Origin: Corynebacterium suicordis DSM 45110
Lineage (GTDB): Bacteria; Actinomycetota; Actinomycetes; Mycobacteriales; Mycobacteriaceae
Direction: 5' to 3'
Assembly (NCBI RefSeq): GCF_015351405.1
Contig: NZ_JADKMY010000003.1
Location: 124,001-188,000, forward strand
Length of the DNA stretch: 64,000 nt
Part shown: piece after piece, positions 52,521 to 60,716 of the stretch
How positions within the stretch are numbered: position 1 is the stretch's first letter
How the letters are laid out: each line of letters starts with the position of its first letter
Notes under the pieces: model-generated
Told to the model about the DNA's origin: nothing
The model's database searches: none
What the model saw: the letters and a program-made list of their open reading frames with translations, nothing else
Position numbers and translations under genes: made by a program

Positions 52521-52637
52521 ATGCAGTCATCACTCACCTCAGAAGGGGACGAGAACCATGACTTTTTCTACGGCCTCGGCTCCTGCTGCGTCATAGGCCC
52601 ACACGAGGAAATCACCGATGAGGATTGGGGCTTCTAA
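52521..52637 (+). CDS. possible 38-aa protein
   Basis: ATG 52521 opens a frame that ends ...GPHEEITDEDWGF. The amino-acid composition (acidic, with FFYGLGSCC) looks protein-like. Only a weak AGG lies 4 nt upstream. A competing 12-codon ORF at 52558-52596 in another frame has a better ribosome site (AAGGGG), so one of the two may be spurious. It could also be the remnant of a longer lost gene. Confidence 0.3.
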   Translation: MQSSLTSEGDENHDFFYGLGSCCVIGPHEEITDEDWGF

Positions 52638-52690
52638 TTACCCCCCTTCACCTTGGAATAACTGGAACGCTAGGGATCGCACCTCACCGC

Positions 52691-52696
52691 TAAAGT
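52691..52696 (+). promoter_or_regulatory. -10 box of leaderless island gene
   Basis: TAAAGT ends 8 nt before GTG 52705, with no Shine-Dalgarno sequence. It supports a GTG start there rather than at 52699. Confidence 0.4.
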
Positions 52697-52704
52697 AGGT
52701 GGGT

Positions 52705-53643
52705 GTGGAAGATTACTCAACCCCCAGCGAACGATCCGAACGGCTCCATGAGATAGCCAAAAACATGACCGTTACCCCGGCCATGAAAGCGGCGATGAAC
52801 AACCTCGCCGCCACAATGACACCTGCAGCCTTCTCACCCCGCATGAACCAACCCCTCGTAGAACTCGCCCAAAACATCTACAAGCCTCCATCCACACTCG
52901 GCGATATGGCGACTTGGGCACAAGAGGTAAACCGCAGCACGGCTCAATTTCAACCGCTAGTTGAATTTACCGAATCCTTCTCTCGCCAAAACGAGCAGAT
53001 GATGAAGAACATCATGGGATCCGTCCTCCCCGTCATGATGAATAACTCCGCGCAGTTTAAGGCCCAAGTCCCCAGCATCGCAGCAAGCCTAGCCAAGGTA
53101 AATGTTCAGGTGCCGAACTTCAATGATCTCGGAATAGCCAGACTGGCGGAGCAATACCGGAACCTTGCCCCGCGAATTAGCTTCTCCATGGAGCCATACA
53201 TGAGCGCCGCCAAAGCAGCCGCGAACATCATTGAGCAGTATGAACTCAACACATCCTCTTGGAACATAGGGCACTCCCTCCAGCGTGCCGCCGAACTAGC
53301 CGACCTCTACGGAGTAGACAACCCCGCCGGGTACATGGAGCTTCTCGAGCGCGAAGTTGAAGAAAAACGCCCCGCTGACGAAGAAGAGAATGAGGCGTTC
53401 CGCCAGTACCTGCACCAGCTTGGCTCCATCTATCTAACCGTCTCCCACTTCCTCATCTCCGACCCTAAAGCCCACCTCGCGTACTTCCTCCTCGGACTAT
53501 TTTTTACCCAGCTCTCCAACATCGGCTGGCATCCCGCCATCAGTAATAGCCTCGGCACCGTTATAGGTGGCGGCCCCGCAGTTGTGCACATGTTCCGTGA
53601 AAATGCCAAGAAAAAAGCGGACAAAGAGAAGACCGCAGACTAA
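52705..53643 (+). CDS. orphan protein with C-terminal hydrophobic region
   Basis: 312 aa, no family recognised. The N-terminal two thirds are helical, rich in Met, Asn, Gln and Ala with loosely repeated segments (MKAAMNNLAATM, MMKNIMGSVLPVMMNN). Residues about 210-235 are highly charged (EREVEEKRPADEEENE). The last 60 residues carry two hydrophobic stretches (LGSIYLTVSHFLI and AYFLLGLFFTQLSNIG, then NSLGTVIGGGPAVV) and a lysine-rich tail. This suggests a membrane-associated protein or an effector that inserts in membranes. It stands alone between CRISPR-like relics and a phage-type ParB fragment, so horizontal origin is likely. Confidence 0.65.
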   Translation: MEDYSTPSERSERLHEIAKNMTVTPAMKAAMNNLAATMTPAAFSPRMNQPLVELAQNIYKPPSTLGDMATWAQEVNRSTAQFQPLVEFTESFSRQNEQMMKNIMGSVLPVMMNNSAQFKAQVPSIAASLAKVNVQVPNFNDLGIARLAEQYRNLAPRISFSMEPYMSAAKAAANIIEQYELNTSSWNIGHSLQRAAELADLYGVDNPAGYMELLEREVEEKRPADEEENEAFRQYLHQLGSIYLTVSHFLISDPKAHLAYFLLGLFFTQLSNIGWHPAISNSLGTVIGGGPAVVHMFRENAKKKADKEKTAD

Positions 53644-53687
53644 CCTCCCCTCCTGACCTCAGCGCCACGCACTGCACTATGCGGAGC

Positions 53688-54317
53688 ATGACCACCCAAC
53701 CCCCCGAAGTGCTCCGCCTCCCACTAGACCAGCTCACCGAAGACCACAAGAACCCACGCCACGGAGACATAACCACCATCGCATCCTCCCTCCGCGCGCA
53801 CGGACAATTCCGCCCCGTCCTCGTCAACAAAGGCACCCACACCGGACGGCCGTACGAGATCCTCGCCGGTAACCACACCATCAAAGCCATGCGCACCCTC
53901 CACGCGGAAGACCTCACCGCATGGTCACACGCCGACGTATGGCTCATAGACGTGGATGAAGAGAACGCCACCCGCATCGTCCTCGCAGACAACCGCACCT
54001 CCGACCTGGGTAGCTACACCAACGATGCGCTACTAGACCTCCTGGATGACCTAGACGGAGACTACGAAGGCACCGGGTACACCGAGGACTACGTGAGAGC
54101 ACTCCTCGGAGAAAACACACCAGACGGGTTGTATCCGGACGACGAACACGAACCCGGGGGGGAGGAGACCACCCTATTGGAGGGGAAGAAAGAAACGCAA
54201 TCACTAATGACTAATCCCAACTTCGTCGCGCTCAACCTCACCCACTGCAGCCCCGCCAGCCAACTCACATTCCGCTCCTTCCGCAAGTACGAGTGCTCCC
54301 CGCTCACGCGGGCATGA
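53688..54317 (+). CDS. truncated ParB/Srx-like domain protein
   Basis: 209 aa. The N-terminal 130 residues are a ParB-like nuclease domain: LPLDQLTEDHKNPRHGD, ASSLRAHGQFRPVLVN, YEILAGNHTIKAM and VLADNRTSDLGSY. In phages and islands this domain normally precedes a DNA methyltransferase or more. Here the frame passes a G-rich tract (around 54159-54165) and ends after unrelated residues inside the CRISPR-like repeat R2, whose bases encode the last residues (CSPLTRA). It is best seen as a decayed gene. An ATG at 53679 is an alternative start. Confidence 0.6.
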   Translation: MTTQPPEVLRLPLDQLTEDHKNPRHGDITTIASSLRAHGQFRPVLVNKGTHTGRPYEILAGNHTIKAMRTLHAEDLTAWSHADVWLIDVDEENATRIVLADNRTSDLGSYTNDALLDLLDDLDGDYEGTGYTEDYVRALLGENTPDGLYPDDEHEPGGEETTLLEGKKETQSLMTNPNFVALNLTHCSPASQLTFRSFRKYECSPLTRA

Positions 54318-54321
54318 TCCC
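54293..54321 (+). repeat. type I-E-like CRISPR repeat relic R2
   Basis: 29 bp: GTGCTCCCCGC, loop TCAC, GCGGGC, ATGATCCC. It is the closest of the three to an actinobacterial type I-E repeat (one mismatch in the stem). It overlaps the 3' end of the ParB-like ORF. No neighbour copy lies within about 60 bp on either side. Confidence 0.6.
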
Positions 54322-54366
54322 GTTTAACGTCGAGGAAACGACAGCGGGGCTAGGCGAATCGCGGAA

Positions 54367-54822
54367 CTAAGACTCCTCGGAGTGCAGGAGTTCACCACCG
54401 AATCCCTTTTGCCAGTCTTTGCACTGGGCTACCGACTTACAATCCACCGTCCAGTTTGCACCCCGCAAGACCGCCATGTCCTGGTATTCCCATTCGGCAG
54501 TTCCGCGCACAACCGATAGATGTTCTTCAAGGTCATCGTTCGACGCATAAGTCGCGATCGTAGTTAGCGAGCTCGTGGCCTCGATGCAGTTGACCTGGTG
54601 CTCCGCACCCTCAATTTCCGGTGGGACTACCTCTTCTCGCTCTACGCAAGAGACAGGACTATCTTCTGCGTCAATCTTGTCGTACAGCTCCTGCGGCGTG
54701 GAGAATTCAACAGAAGCAGGTGATTCTTCTGTTGCGTTTGTTGATTCTGTTGAGTCACTTCCGCATGCTGCGAGGGTAAGGATTGTGCAGGTCACGGCCA
54801 GTGTGGCGAAGGTCTTTCTCAT
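54367..54822 (-). CDS. small lipoprotein of unknown function
   Basis: 151 aa with a lipoprotein signal MRKTFATLAVTCTILTLAACGS (lipobox LAAC, lipidated Cys about 20). The mature part starts with a Ser/Thr/Glu linker and has four further cysteines (SCVER, NCIEA, DCKS, QCKDW), probably two disulfides in the exported protein. No family recognised. A -10 box 6 nt before the ATG indicates a leaderless mRNA. It is divergent from the AMIN-like lipoprotein, and repeat relic R3 lies between the two starts. Confidence 0.75.
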   Translation of the reverse strand: MRKTFATLAVTCTILTLAACGSDSTESTNATEESPASVEFSTPQELYDKIDAEDSPVSCVEREEVVPPEIEGAEHQVNCIEATSSLTTIATYASNDDLEEHLSVVRGTAEWEYQDMAVLRGANWTVDCKSVAQCKDWQKGFGGELLHSEES

Positions 54823-54828
54823 TCCCTG

Positions 54829-54834
54829 ATAGTA
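54829..54834 (-). promoter_or_regulatory. -10 box of leaderless lipoprotein gene
   Basis: Minus-strand TACTAT ends 6 nt before the ATG at 54822. Confidence 0.45.
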
Positions 54835-54849
54835 ACCCAAATGAAGCTG

Positions 54850-54877
54850 GTGCTCCCCGCTCAGCCAGGGATACTCC
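54850..54877 (+). repeat. degenerate CRISPR-like repeat relic R3
   Basis: The first 14 bases are identical to R2 (GTGCTCCCCGCTCA). The second half (GCCAGGGATACTCC) has lost the stem complementarity. It fills the -35 region of the downstream lipoprotein promoter, whose -10 TAGACT starts at 54879. Confidence 0.45.
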
Positions 54878-54878
54878 A

Positions 54879-54884
54879 TAGACT
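54879..54884 (+). promoter_or_regulatory. -10 box of leaderless AMIN-like lipoprotein gene
   Basis: TAGACT ends 7 nt before the ATG at 54892. Confidence 0.45.
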
Positions 54885-54891
54885 GGACACC

Positions 54892-55569
54892 ATGAAGACG
54901 TTCAAGTGGCAGGCGGTATCGGTCATCGCAGTAAGCGGTTTGTTACTCGCAGGATGCGGGTCGGAAAATTCGGAGCAGCAGAGTTCCGTGGCCAGCAGTG
55001 GCAGCAGCACTCCAGCTACAAGCACGCAAGAATCCACCCTGCAAGAAACCACCGAGACCAGTACCAGCGCCACCGAAGCCTCCCCCACCGCAACCAGCAA
55101 CGAGCAGCTCAAGCCCCTCGGCACCCCATCGCTCGAGGATCAGACCCTCTACCCCGAGCGCGGATCCAACCTCACCCCCAAGGCCATCCGTGCCGCGCAC
55201 CACCAGGGTTTCGATCGGGTGACCATCGAGTTCTCCGGCACTGGTCCAGCGGGCTGGTACAGCAAGCTCCTGGAGCAGCCGAAGCAGCAGGCCTCCGGCC
55301 ATGACATCGCCTACGAGGGAAATTGCGCGCTTGACCTGGGCATTGAGATGACCCCCTACCCCATGGATGACCCAGCCGCGCAACAGCAGATGCTGGAAAC
55401 CAAGCAATACCCCGGCACCACGGAGCACGGGGGAATCGTCACCGGCGTGAACTACAACAGCGCGTTTGAGGCGCGCTCGCAGTTCATAATCGGGCTCACC
55501 AAGAAAGCACCCTACTCACTGACGTACCTGGACGGCCCGCCGCGCGTGGTGATCGACTTCCAGATTTAG
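54892..55569 (+). CDS. AMIN-like domain lipoprotein
   Basis: 225 aa. Lipoprotein signal with lipobox LLLAGCGS, then a 60-residue Ser/Thr-rich linker, then a beta-rich domain (DRVTIEFSGTGPAGWYSKL ... PRVVIDFQI) with the pattern of actinobacterial AMIN-like lipoproteins. The mature protein would sit on the outer face of the cytoplasmic membrane. AMIN domains often bind peptidoglycan-associated partners. No specific function is known. Convergent with purA, 12 bp apart. Confidence 0.8.
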   Translation: MKTFKWQAVSVIAVSGLLLAGCGSENSEQQSSVASSGSSTPATSTQESTLQETTETSTSATEASPTATSNEQLKPLGTPSLEDQTLYPERGSNLTPKAIRAAHHQGFDRVTIEFSGTGPAGWYSKLLEQPKQQASGHDIAYEGNCALDLGIEMTPYPMDDPAAQQQMLETKQYPGTTEHGGIVTGVNYNSAFEARSQFIIGLTKKAPYSLTYLDGPPRVVIDFQI

Positions 55570-55581
55570 ACCCCGCCAGAT

Positions 55582-56871
55582 TTAGCTTTCCAGCACGTCG
55601 TGAATCACGATTGTCTGATCGCGACCCGGTCCCACGCCGATGTAGGACATACGGCAACCGGATAGCTCCTCCAGGCGCTTCACGTAATCCTGCGCCTTCT
55701 CTGGCAAGTCAGCGAAGGTGCGGCACTCGGTGATGTCCTCATCCCACGCGGGCATGGTTTCGTAGATCGGAGTGGCGTGGTGGAACTCGGTCTGGGTCAT
55801 CGGCATTTCATCGTGACGCACGCCGTCCACGTCATAAGCCACGCAAATGGGGATCTCACCGATGCCGGTGAGCACATCCAGCTTGGTCAGGAACATGTCC
55901 GTGAATCCGTTCACGCGGGAGGCGTAGCGGGCGATCACAGAGTCGTACCAACCGGTGCGACGCTTGCGCCCGGTGTTCACGCCGATCTCACCGCCAGTGA
56001 CCTGCAGGAACTCACCCCACTTGTCGAACAACTCAGTGGGGAAAGGTCCCGCTCCCACGCGCGTGGTGTACGCCTTGATGATGCCCAGCGTGGAGGTAAT
56101 CCGGGTGGGACCCACACCGGAACCCACACACGCGCCGCCGGTGGTGGGGTTGGAAGACGTGACGAATGGATAGGTTCCGTGGTCCACGTCCAGCATCGTG
56201 GCCTGCCCACCTTCCATCAACACCCGCTTGCCTTCATCGAGGCCCTTGTTCAGCTCGAGGGTGGCGTCGATAAGCATGGGGCGCAGGCGGTCGGCGAAGG
56301 AGAGGAAATACTCCACGACCTCGTCCACATCCACGGCCTTGCGGTTGTAGATCTTCACCAGGATCTGGTTCTTCTGCTCCAGAGCGGACTCAATCTTCTG
56401 GCGCAGGATGGACTCATCCAGCAGGTCCTGGGCACGGATGCCCACGCGGGAAACCTTGTCGGAGTACGCCGGGCCGATGCCGCGACCGGTGGTGCCGATG
56501 GCGCGCTTGCCCAGGAATCGCTCCGCCACGCGGTCGATGGCCACGTGATAAGGGGCCACCAGCTGGGCATTCGCGGATACGCGCAGGCGGGATGCGTTGG
56601 CGCCGCGGGCCTCCAGGCCCTCGATCTCCTCGAACAGAGCCTCCAGATTCACCACACAGCCGTTGCCGATGATGGGCATGGCGTTTTCGGAAAGCACGCC
56701 AGCGGGAAGGAGCTTCAGCTCGTACTTCTCGCCACCCACAACCACGGTGTGACCTGCGTTATTGCCACCGTTTGGCTTGACCACGTAATCGACATGTTCG
56801 CCGAGAATATCGGTGGCCTTGCCTTTACCTTCATCGCCCCACTGGGCCCCGACGACAATAATTGCTGGCAT
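55582..56871 (-). CDS. purA: adenylosuccinate synthetase
   Basis: A 429-aa GTP-dependent enzyme converting IMP and aspartate to adenylosuccinate. [21 protein letters not shown] (P-loop), [27 protein letters not shown] (residues about 129-145) and [12 protein letters not shown] are all present. The ATG at 56871 aligns with other corynebacterial PurA. The GTG four codons upstream has AAGGA too close to it and is less likely. It ends [13 protein letters not shown]..., complete. Confidence 0.98.
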   Translation of the reverse strand: MPAIIVVGAQWGDEGKGKATDILGEHVDYVVKPNGGNNAGHTVVVGGEKYELKLLPAGVLSENAMPIIGNGCVVNLEALFEEIEGLEARGANASRLRVSANAQLVAPYHVAIDRVAERFLGKRAIGTTGRGIGPAYSDKVSRVGIRAQDLLDESILRQKIESALEQKNQILVKIYNRKAVDVDEVVEYFLSFADRLRPMLIDATLELNKGLDEGKRVLMEGGQATMLDVDHGTYPFVTSSNPTTGGACVGSGVGPTRITSTLGIIKAYTTRVGAGPFPTELFDKWGEFLQVTGGEIGVNTGRKRRTGWYDSVIARYASRVNGFTDMFLTKLDVLTGIGEIPICVAYDVDGVRHDEMPMTQTEFHHATPIYETMPAWDEDITECRTFADLPEKAQDYVKRLEELSGCRMSYIGVGPGRDQTIVIHDVLES

Positions 56872-57000
56872 AAGCGCAGACACGTCCTTAAAACTTGAGT
56901 GGTGATTTTGGGCAGCGCCAACGGCACGCCCCTCCTAGACGTTTGTTCATTCTACTGCATGCGCCGCCGCTGCCCGGGGAAACGCTGTCCTGGCCAGCGT

Positions 57001-57006
57001 TAGAAT
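57001..57006 (+). promoter_or_regulatory. -10 box of leaderless hypothetical gene
   Basis: TAGAAT ends 6 nt before the ATG at 57013. Confidence 0.45.
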
Positions 57007-57012
57007 CGAAGC

Positions 57013-57882
57013 ATGATCATCTACCTGCCTTGCTCCCCCACTGGTGGCCCGCTCGATATGCCCAGCTCGGGCACGCGAAATGAGGAAACCCGCACGGTAG
57101 AACTCCCCTCCCTTCCCGGCCGCACCGATCTCAAGTTCCTGGATGCCCTCCCCGCTCGCTTCCTCCGCGGGACCACCCCGAGCCTGGCGGAGATTGCCGC
57201 ACAGCCCGATGTCGCCCACCTCGGCATCCCTCAGCCCGATCCGCATACCGTGAGCGAGCGCGTGCGGTTGATCGTGCATGGCTCTGATGCAGCCTTGGCC
57301 GCCATCGTGGGCAAACTCATGCGCGTTGATGCGCTGTGGATGGAGGTGGCCTTCGTCCCCAATGATCCCGCCACTTCCCCCGTGGCCAAGAATTGGGGTC
57401 TTATTTCCGACGCCACACCCCAGCAATTCCTGGAGTTCTCCTGCACCGCCCCGGTATTGCCCACCACGCTGATCCGCGATGATCATGGTCAAGTGGTGCT
57501 CGGAGCTGCGGAGATCACCGGCCCGGCTGGTGCCGCGGGAGAAATGATCGGCGAGGCGATCGTGGATTCCAGTGTTCTCTACAGCCACGATCCTCAGACC
57601 GGCACGCGCGGCACGTTCACGCGTGGGCTGCGAATGATGCCGATGATGGGAGCCCCGGGGATCGTCGCGGTTCCGCTGCCCTCCCCGCAAGGAGAGAAGG
57701 GCGGATGGTGGACGAGGTGGCGTCGAAAAGAAAACATCCAGCCACCAGTGCTGGAGGGGCGCGCGCTGCAGGCAGGAGGGGTGGATCTGCAGGTCACTCG
57801 TGATGGGCAGGCGCATCCGCGACCGCTGAAGTCCGTGACGTTCTACCGACATCTGCGTGATGGGCAGTTCGTGAGAAACTAA
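57013..57882 (+). CDS. conserved hypothetical protein next to purA
   Basis: 289 aa, cytosolic, no signal peptide or membrane helix. It starts MIIYLPCSPTGGPLDMP and contains RVRLIVHGSDAALAAIVGKLMRVDALWMEV and the C-terminal VTRDGQAHPRPLKSVTFYRHLRDGQF. I do not recognise a domain. The ending resembles the C-terminal part of a lipid or sugar kinase accessory domain only faintly. It may be the positional equivalent of M. tuberculosis Rv0358. Leaderless promoter. The stop overlaps the FUSC gene stop (CTAA). Confidence 0.75.
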   Translation: MIIYLPCSPTGGPLDMPSSGTRNEETRTVELPSLPGRTDLKFLDALPARFLRGTTPSLAEIAAQPDVAHLGIPQPDPHTVSERVRLIVHGSDAALAAIVGKLMRVDALWMEVAFVPNDPATSPVAKNWGLISDATPQQFLEFSCTAPVLPTTLIRDDHGQVVLGAAEITGPAGAAGEMIGEAIVDSSVLYSHDPQTGTRGTFTRGLRMMPMMGAPGIVAVPLPSPQGEKGGWWTRWRRKENIQPPVLEGRALQAGGVDLQVTRDGQAHPRPLKSVTFYRHLRDGQFVRN

Positions 57883-59117
57883 TCGCGAACTTCCGGCTCG
57901 ATGCTGGGTTCCTCCACCGTGGGCGCCAGGGAGGCCATGGCTGACTCGCGAGAAAAGCCGCAGACCATCAAGGTATCCACGATGACGGAGCGCATCTGCG
58001 CCAGCACCACGGTTCCGGAAATACCGGTGCCCTCGGCCACGTCGAGAGTGGCGCGGGCAGCGATGCGCTGCAGGTTGCGGGCGATCTCCGGCATCTCCAC
58101 CGCGTCTTCCCGAGAGCCGCGCGTGCCACCGGTAGCGAAGAGCGAACCCAGGTGGCCCAGCTCATTGGCCAGCTCGTGCAGGAGTTCGTGCAGTACCGGG
58201 TCCGGGTTGATACGGTCCGCGATCATCACCTCTGCGCGCCGAGCCAGCACACGCGTATTGCGCATGATGTTATCCACCGGATCCAGTGAGCGCATCAACG
58301 ATCTGTTGTGTCTGCGGGCGTTCCAGTAGATCGGGCTCACTGCGATCATCTCGGCACCGCCATCCGCCCGGACGTTGAGGGTGTTGACCGAGCCTTGGGT
58401 GCTGCGCGCGATGTTCAGCGCATCCTGAATCGCTTCGGGATCCTTCTCATCGATACCGCGGGCCACGTCGTCCAACACCAGCGCAGCCTTGGAGAGGATC
58501 TGAGACATCACCCTGCGAACCGGTTTCAGCGGAGAGTTGGGAATCACAGCCATCACGAAAATTCCCACGAGGCCGCCGATGAGGGCGTCGATCATTCGGT
58601 CCCACGTACCCGTCGTGCCTGGCGGCAGGATGGTGCCGATCAGCACGCCGGTGTTGGCTGCTTGGATGGCCACCGAAGCTTCCCGATCCACGAAGGTGGC
58701 CACCACGATCGCCAGGAAGACCACCACGCCGACCTGCCAAAAACCATCGCCGATCTGGCTAACCACGAAGTCGCCGATGCCGATGCCCACCGCCACACCC
58801 AGAGCCAGCTCAAAGGTGCGACGCAGGCGGCGACCACCGGACACACCCAAGGAGATTATGGCTGCCATGGGTGCGAAGAAGGGGTCGGGGTGGTTACCGA
58901 TCCAGTTGGCGATCAAGAGCGCCAAGCCCGCGGCCAGCCCGGCCTGCAGGGCGAAGATCATGCGCTCCTGCACTCGGCTGACACCCTGGGCGGGAGGCGA
59001 GGTGGAGAGAGCGCGGGCGGCTTTGCTCACGCCCGGCGCGTTGGAGCGGATGAATCGGCGGAGCCGGGCGGCGCGGTGCTGCCGAGTGTCCGGCTCGCTC
59101 CTCGTCACTTCATTCAT
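57879..59117 (-). CDS. FUSC-family membrane protein
   Basis: 412 aa. An N-terminal cytoplasmic segment is followed by about six membrane helices (IFALQAGLAAGLALLIANWIG, PMAAIISLGVSGGRRLRRT, VGVVVFLAIVVATFV, LIGGLVGIFVMAVIP) and then a helical cytoplasmic domain of about 200 residues. This is the fusaric-acid-resistance/ArAE (DUF939) architecture of putative aromatic-acid or lipid-related exporters. Substrate unknown. Convergent with the hypothetical gene, overlapping by 4 bp. Confidence 0.85.
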   Translation of the reverse strand: MNEVTRSEPDTRQHRAARLRRFIRSNAPGVSKAARALSTSPPAQGVSRVQERMIFALQAGLAAGLALLIANWIGNHPDPFFAPMAAIISLGVSGGRRLRRTFELALGVAVGIGIGDFVVSQIGDGFWQVGVVVFLAIVVATFVDREASVAIQAANTGVLIGTILPPGTTGTWDRMIDALIGGLVGIFVMAVIPNSPLKPVRRVMSQILSKAALVLDDVARGIDEKDPEAIQDALNIARSTQGSVNTLNVRADGGAEMIAVSPIYWNARRHNRSLMRSLDPVDNIMRNTRVLARRAEVMIADRINPDPVLHELLHELANELGHLGSLFATGGTRGSREDAVEMPEIARNLQRIAARATLDVAEGTGISGTVVLAQMRSVIVDTLMVCGFSRESAMASLAPTVEEPSIEPEVRD

Positions 59118-59144
59118 CTATGTAAATCTAGACGCTGCGGGGAA

Positions 59145-59594
59145 CTAGTCCAGCAAGCGCATGGCGGGTGCTGCTGCGGGGTCGCAATCGTGCAGCAGGT
59201 TGAGGCAACGAATTTCCTCGTCCTCTTCCTTCACCGCGCGAGCTGCGGACACCAAAGCGCCGATGGCGCGAAGCACGCCGCGGTTGGGCTCGTGATCCCA
59301 GGGAACGGGACCGGTGCCGCGCCAGCCGTTGGCACGCAGCGCGTCCAGACCGCGGTGGTAGCCGGTGCGGGCGCACGCGTAACCGGTGACGGCATCGCCA
59401 TCATCCAGGTGGCGGTTGGCCAACGCAGCCCACACGCCACTGTCCTTGGGATCATTGAGGGCTAGAGCTTCCAGAGCTTCAATTCCCGCTCCAGCCACCT
59501 CCGCGTTTGCCGCGGTGATGAGCTCATCGGGGAGGCGTACTTCTGGGTGTTCAGCGCCGAAGAGATCTCGGCCGCCGCGTAGTTGCTCGCTCAT
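59145..59594 (-). CDS. DUF3151 family protein
   Basis: 149 aa, cytosolic, helical (TPR-like): PDELITAANAEVAGAGIEALEALA, WAALANRHLDDGDAVTGYACARTGYHRGLDALRANGW. This actinobacterial family lies near fba also in mycobacteria (I recall Rv0360c with fba Rv0363c). The function is unknown. The GW-x-G-x-G-PVPW segment is strongly conserved in the family. 48 bp after fba, so probably cotranscribed. Confidence 0.87.
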   Translation of the reverse strand: MSEQLRGGRDLFGAEHPEVRLPDELITAANAEVAGAGIEALEALALNDPKDSGVWAALANRHLDDGDAVTGYACARTGYHRGLDALRANGWRGTGPVPWDHEPNRGVLRAIGALVSAARAVKEEDEEIRCLNLLHDCDPAAAPAMRLLD

Positions 59595-59642
59595 GGTTCT
59601 CCTAGTGGTTCGCGTAAAACGCGAGGGTTGAAGCGTGGGCGA

Positions 59643-60677
59643 TTAGTTGGAAACGGACTTGCCAGCGGAGTGCAGATCCTGGCAGGCCTCAACAACGCGC
59701 ACGCTCATGGCCTCTTCGGCCTTCTTGAGGTAGGAGCGGGGATCGTAGACCTTCTTGTTGCCCACTTCGCCGTCTACCTTGAGCACGCCATCGTAGTTGC
59801 CGAACATGTGGCGGGCGATGGGGTTGGTGAACGCGTACTGGGTGTCCGTGTCCACGTTCATCTTGATCACACCGTAGCGCAGTGCCTCTTCGATCTTTTC
59901 CTTCTCGGAGCCGGAGCCACCGTGGAAGACGAAGTCGAATGGCAGGGAGCCTTCGGACAGGCCGAGCTTCTGGGAAGCGGCCTTCTGTCCCATGTCCAGG
60001 ATCTCTGGGCGCAGCTTCACGTTGCCTGGCTTGTACACGCCGTGGACGTTGCCGAAGGTGGCGGCCAGCAGGTAGCGGCCGTTCTCGCCGGTGCCGAGGG
60101 CATCGACGGTCTTCAGGAAGTCATCTTCGGTGGTGTAGAGGTTGGCACCAGCCTTGGCTTCCACGCCGTCCTCTTCGCCGCCGACCACGCCGATTTCCAC
60201 CTCGAGGATGATGTTGGCTGCCTTGGCCTTGGCCAACAGCTCCTGGGCGATCTCCAGGTTCTCATCGATGGGAACCGCGGAGCCATCCCACATGTGGGAC
60301 TGGAACAGTGGCAGCTCGCCAGCGTCAACGCGCTTCTGGGAGATCTCGATCAGGGGGCGCACGAAGTCATCCAGAACTTCCTTCTGGCAGTGATCGGTGT
60401 GCAGCGCCACGTTCACGCCGTAGTGCTTGGCGGCCTCGTGTGCGAAGGCTGCCAGTGCAGCAGCACCAGCCACCTTGTTCTTCACGTTCAGGCCGGAACC
60501 GAATTCCGCGCCGCCGGTGGAGAACTGGATGATGCCATCGGACTCAGCATCCGCGAAGCCCTTGAGAGCTGCGTTGATGGTCTCGGAGGAGGTGCAGTTG
60601 ATCGCGGGGAATGCGAAACCGTTCTCCTTCGCGTTATCGAACATGTCCATGTACTGGGACGGGGTTGCAATTGGCAT
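59643..60677 (-). CDS. fba: fructose-bisphosphate aldolase, class II
   Basis: A 344-aa zinc-dependent aldolase. Zinc-binding and catalytic motifs ALHTDHCQKEVLDD (about residues 95-108), FGNVHGVYKPGNVKLRP, and FVFHGGSGSEKEKIEEA (about 250-266). It cleaves fructose-1,6-bisphosphate in glycolysis and works in reverse in gluconeogenesis. Complete from MPIATPSQYMDMFDNAKE to the end. A weak hairpin (TCGCG/CGCGA, 59610-59624) lies between it and DUF3151. Confidence 0.98.
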   Translation of the reverse strand: MPIATPSQYMDMFDNAKENGFAFPAINCTSSETINAALKGFADAESDGIIQFSTGGAEFGSGLNVKNKVAGAAALAAFAHEAAKHYGVNVALHTDHCQKEVLDDFVRPLIEISQKRVDAGELPLFQSHMWDGSAVPIDENLEIAQELLAKAKAANIILEVEIGVVGGEEDGVEAKAGANLYTTEDDFLKTVDALGTGENGRYLLAATFGNVHGVYKPGNVKLRPEILDMGQKAASQKLGLSEGSLPFDFVFHGGSGSEKEKIEEALRYGVIKMNVDTDTQYAFTNPIARHMFGNYDGVLKVDGEVGNKKVYDPRSYLKKAEEAMSVRVVEACQDLHSAGKSVSN

Positions 60678-60716
60678 AGATGCCTCCTGTAAGTTTTGCT
60701 GAGTTTCTACCTTGGA

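Larger units (their letters stand above)
52094..52704. other. 611-bp non-coding stretch, left side of the accessory island
   Basis: No long ORF. Contents seen: a small hairpin CCCGAA-ACAC-TTCGGG (52273-52288), a CRISPR-like repeat (52318-52346), a possible 38-codon ORF (52521-52637) and the promoter of the next gene. Base composition is lower in GC than the flanking genes. Confidence 0.6.

Noticed and set aside
52558..52596. 12-codon ORF MTFSTASAPAAS with good AAGGGG ribosome site
   Set aside because: Too short to support without conservation. Mentioned under the 38-aa ORF as a competitor.
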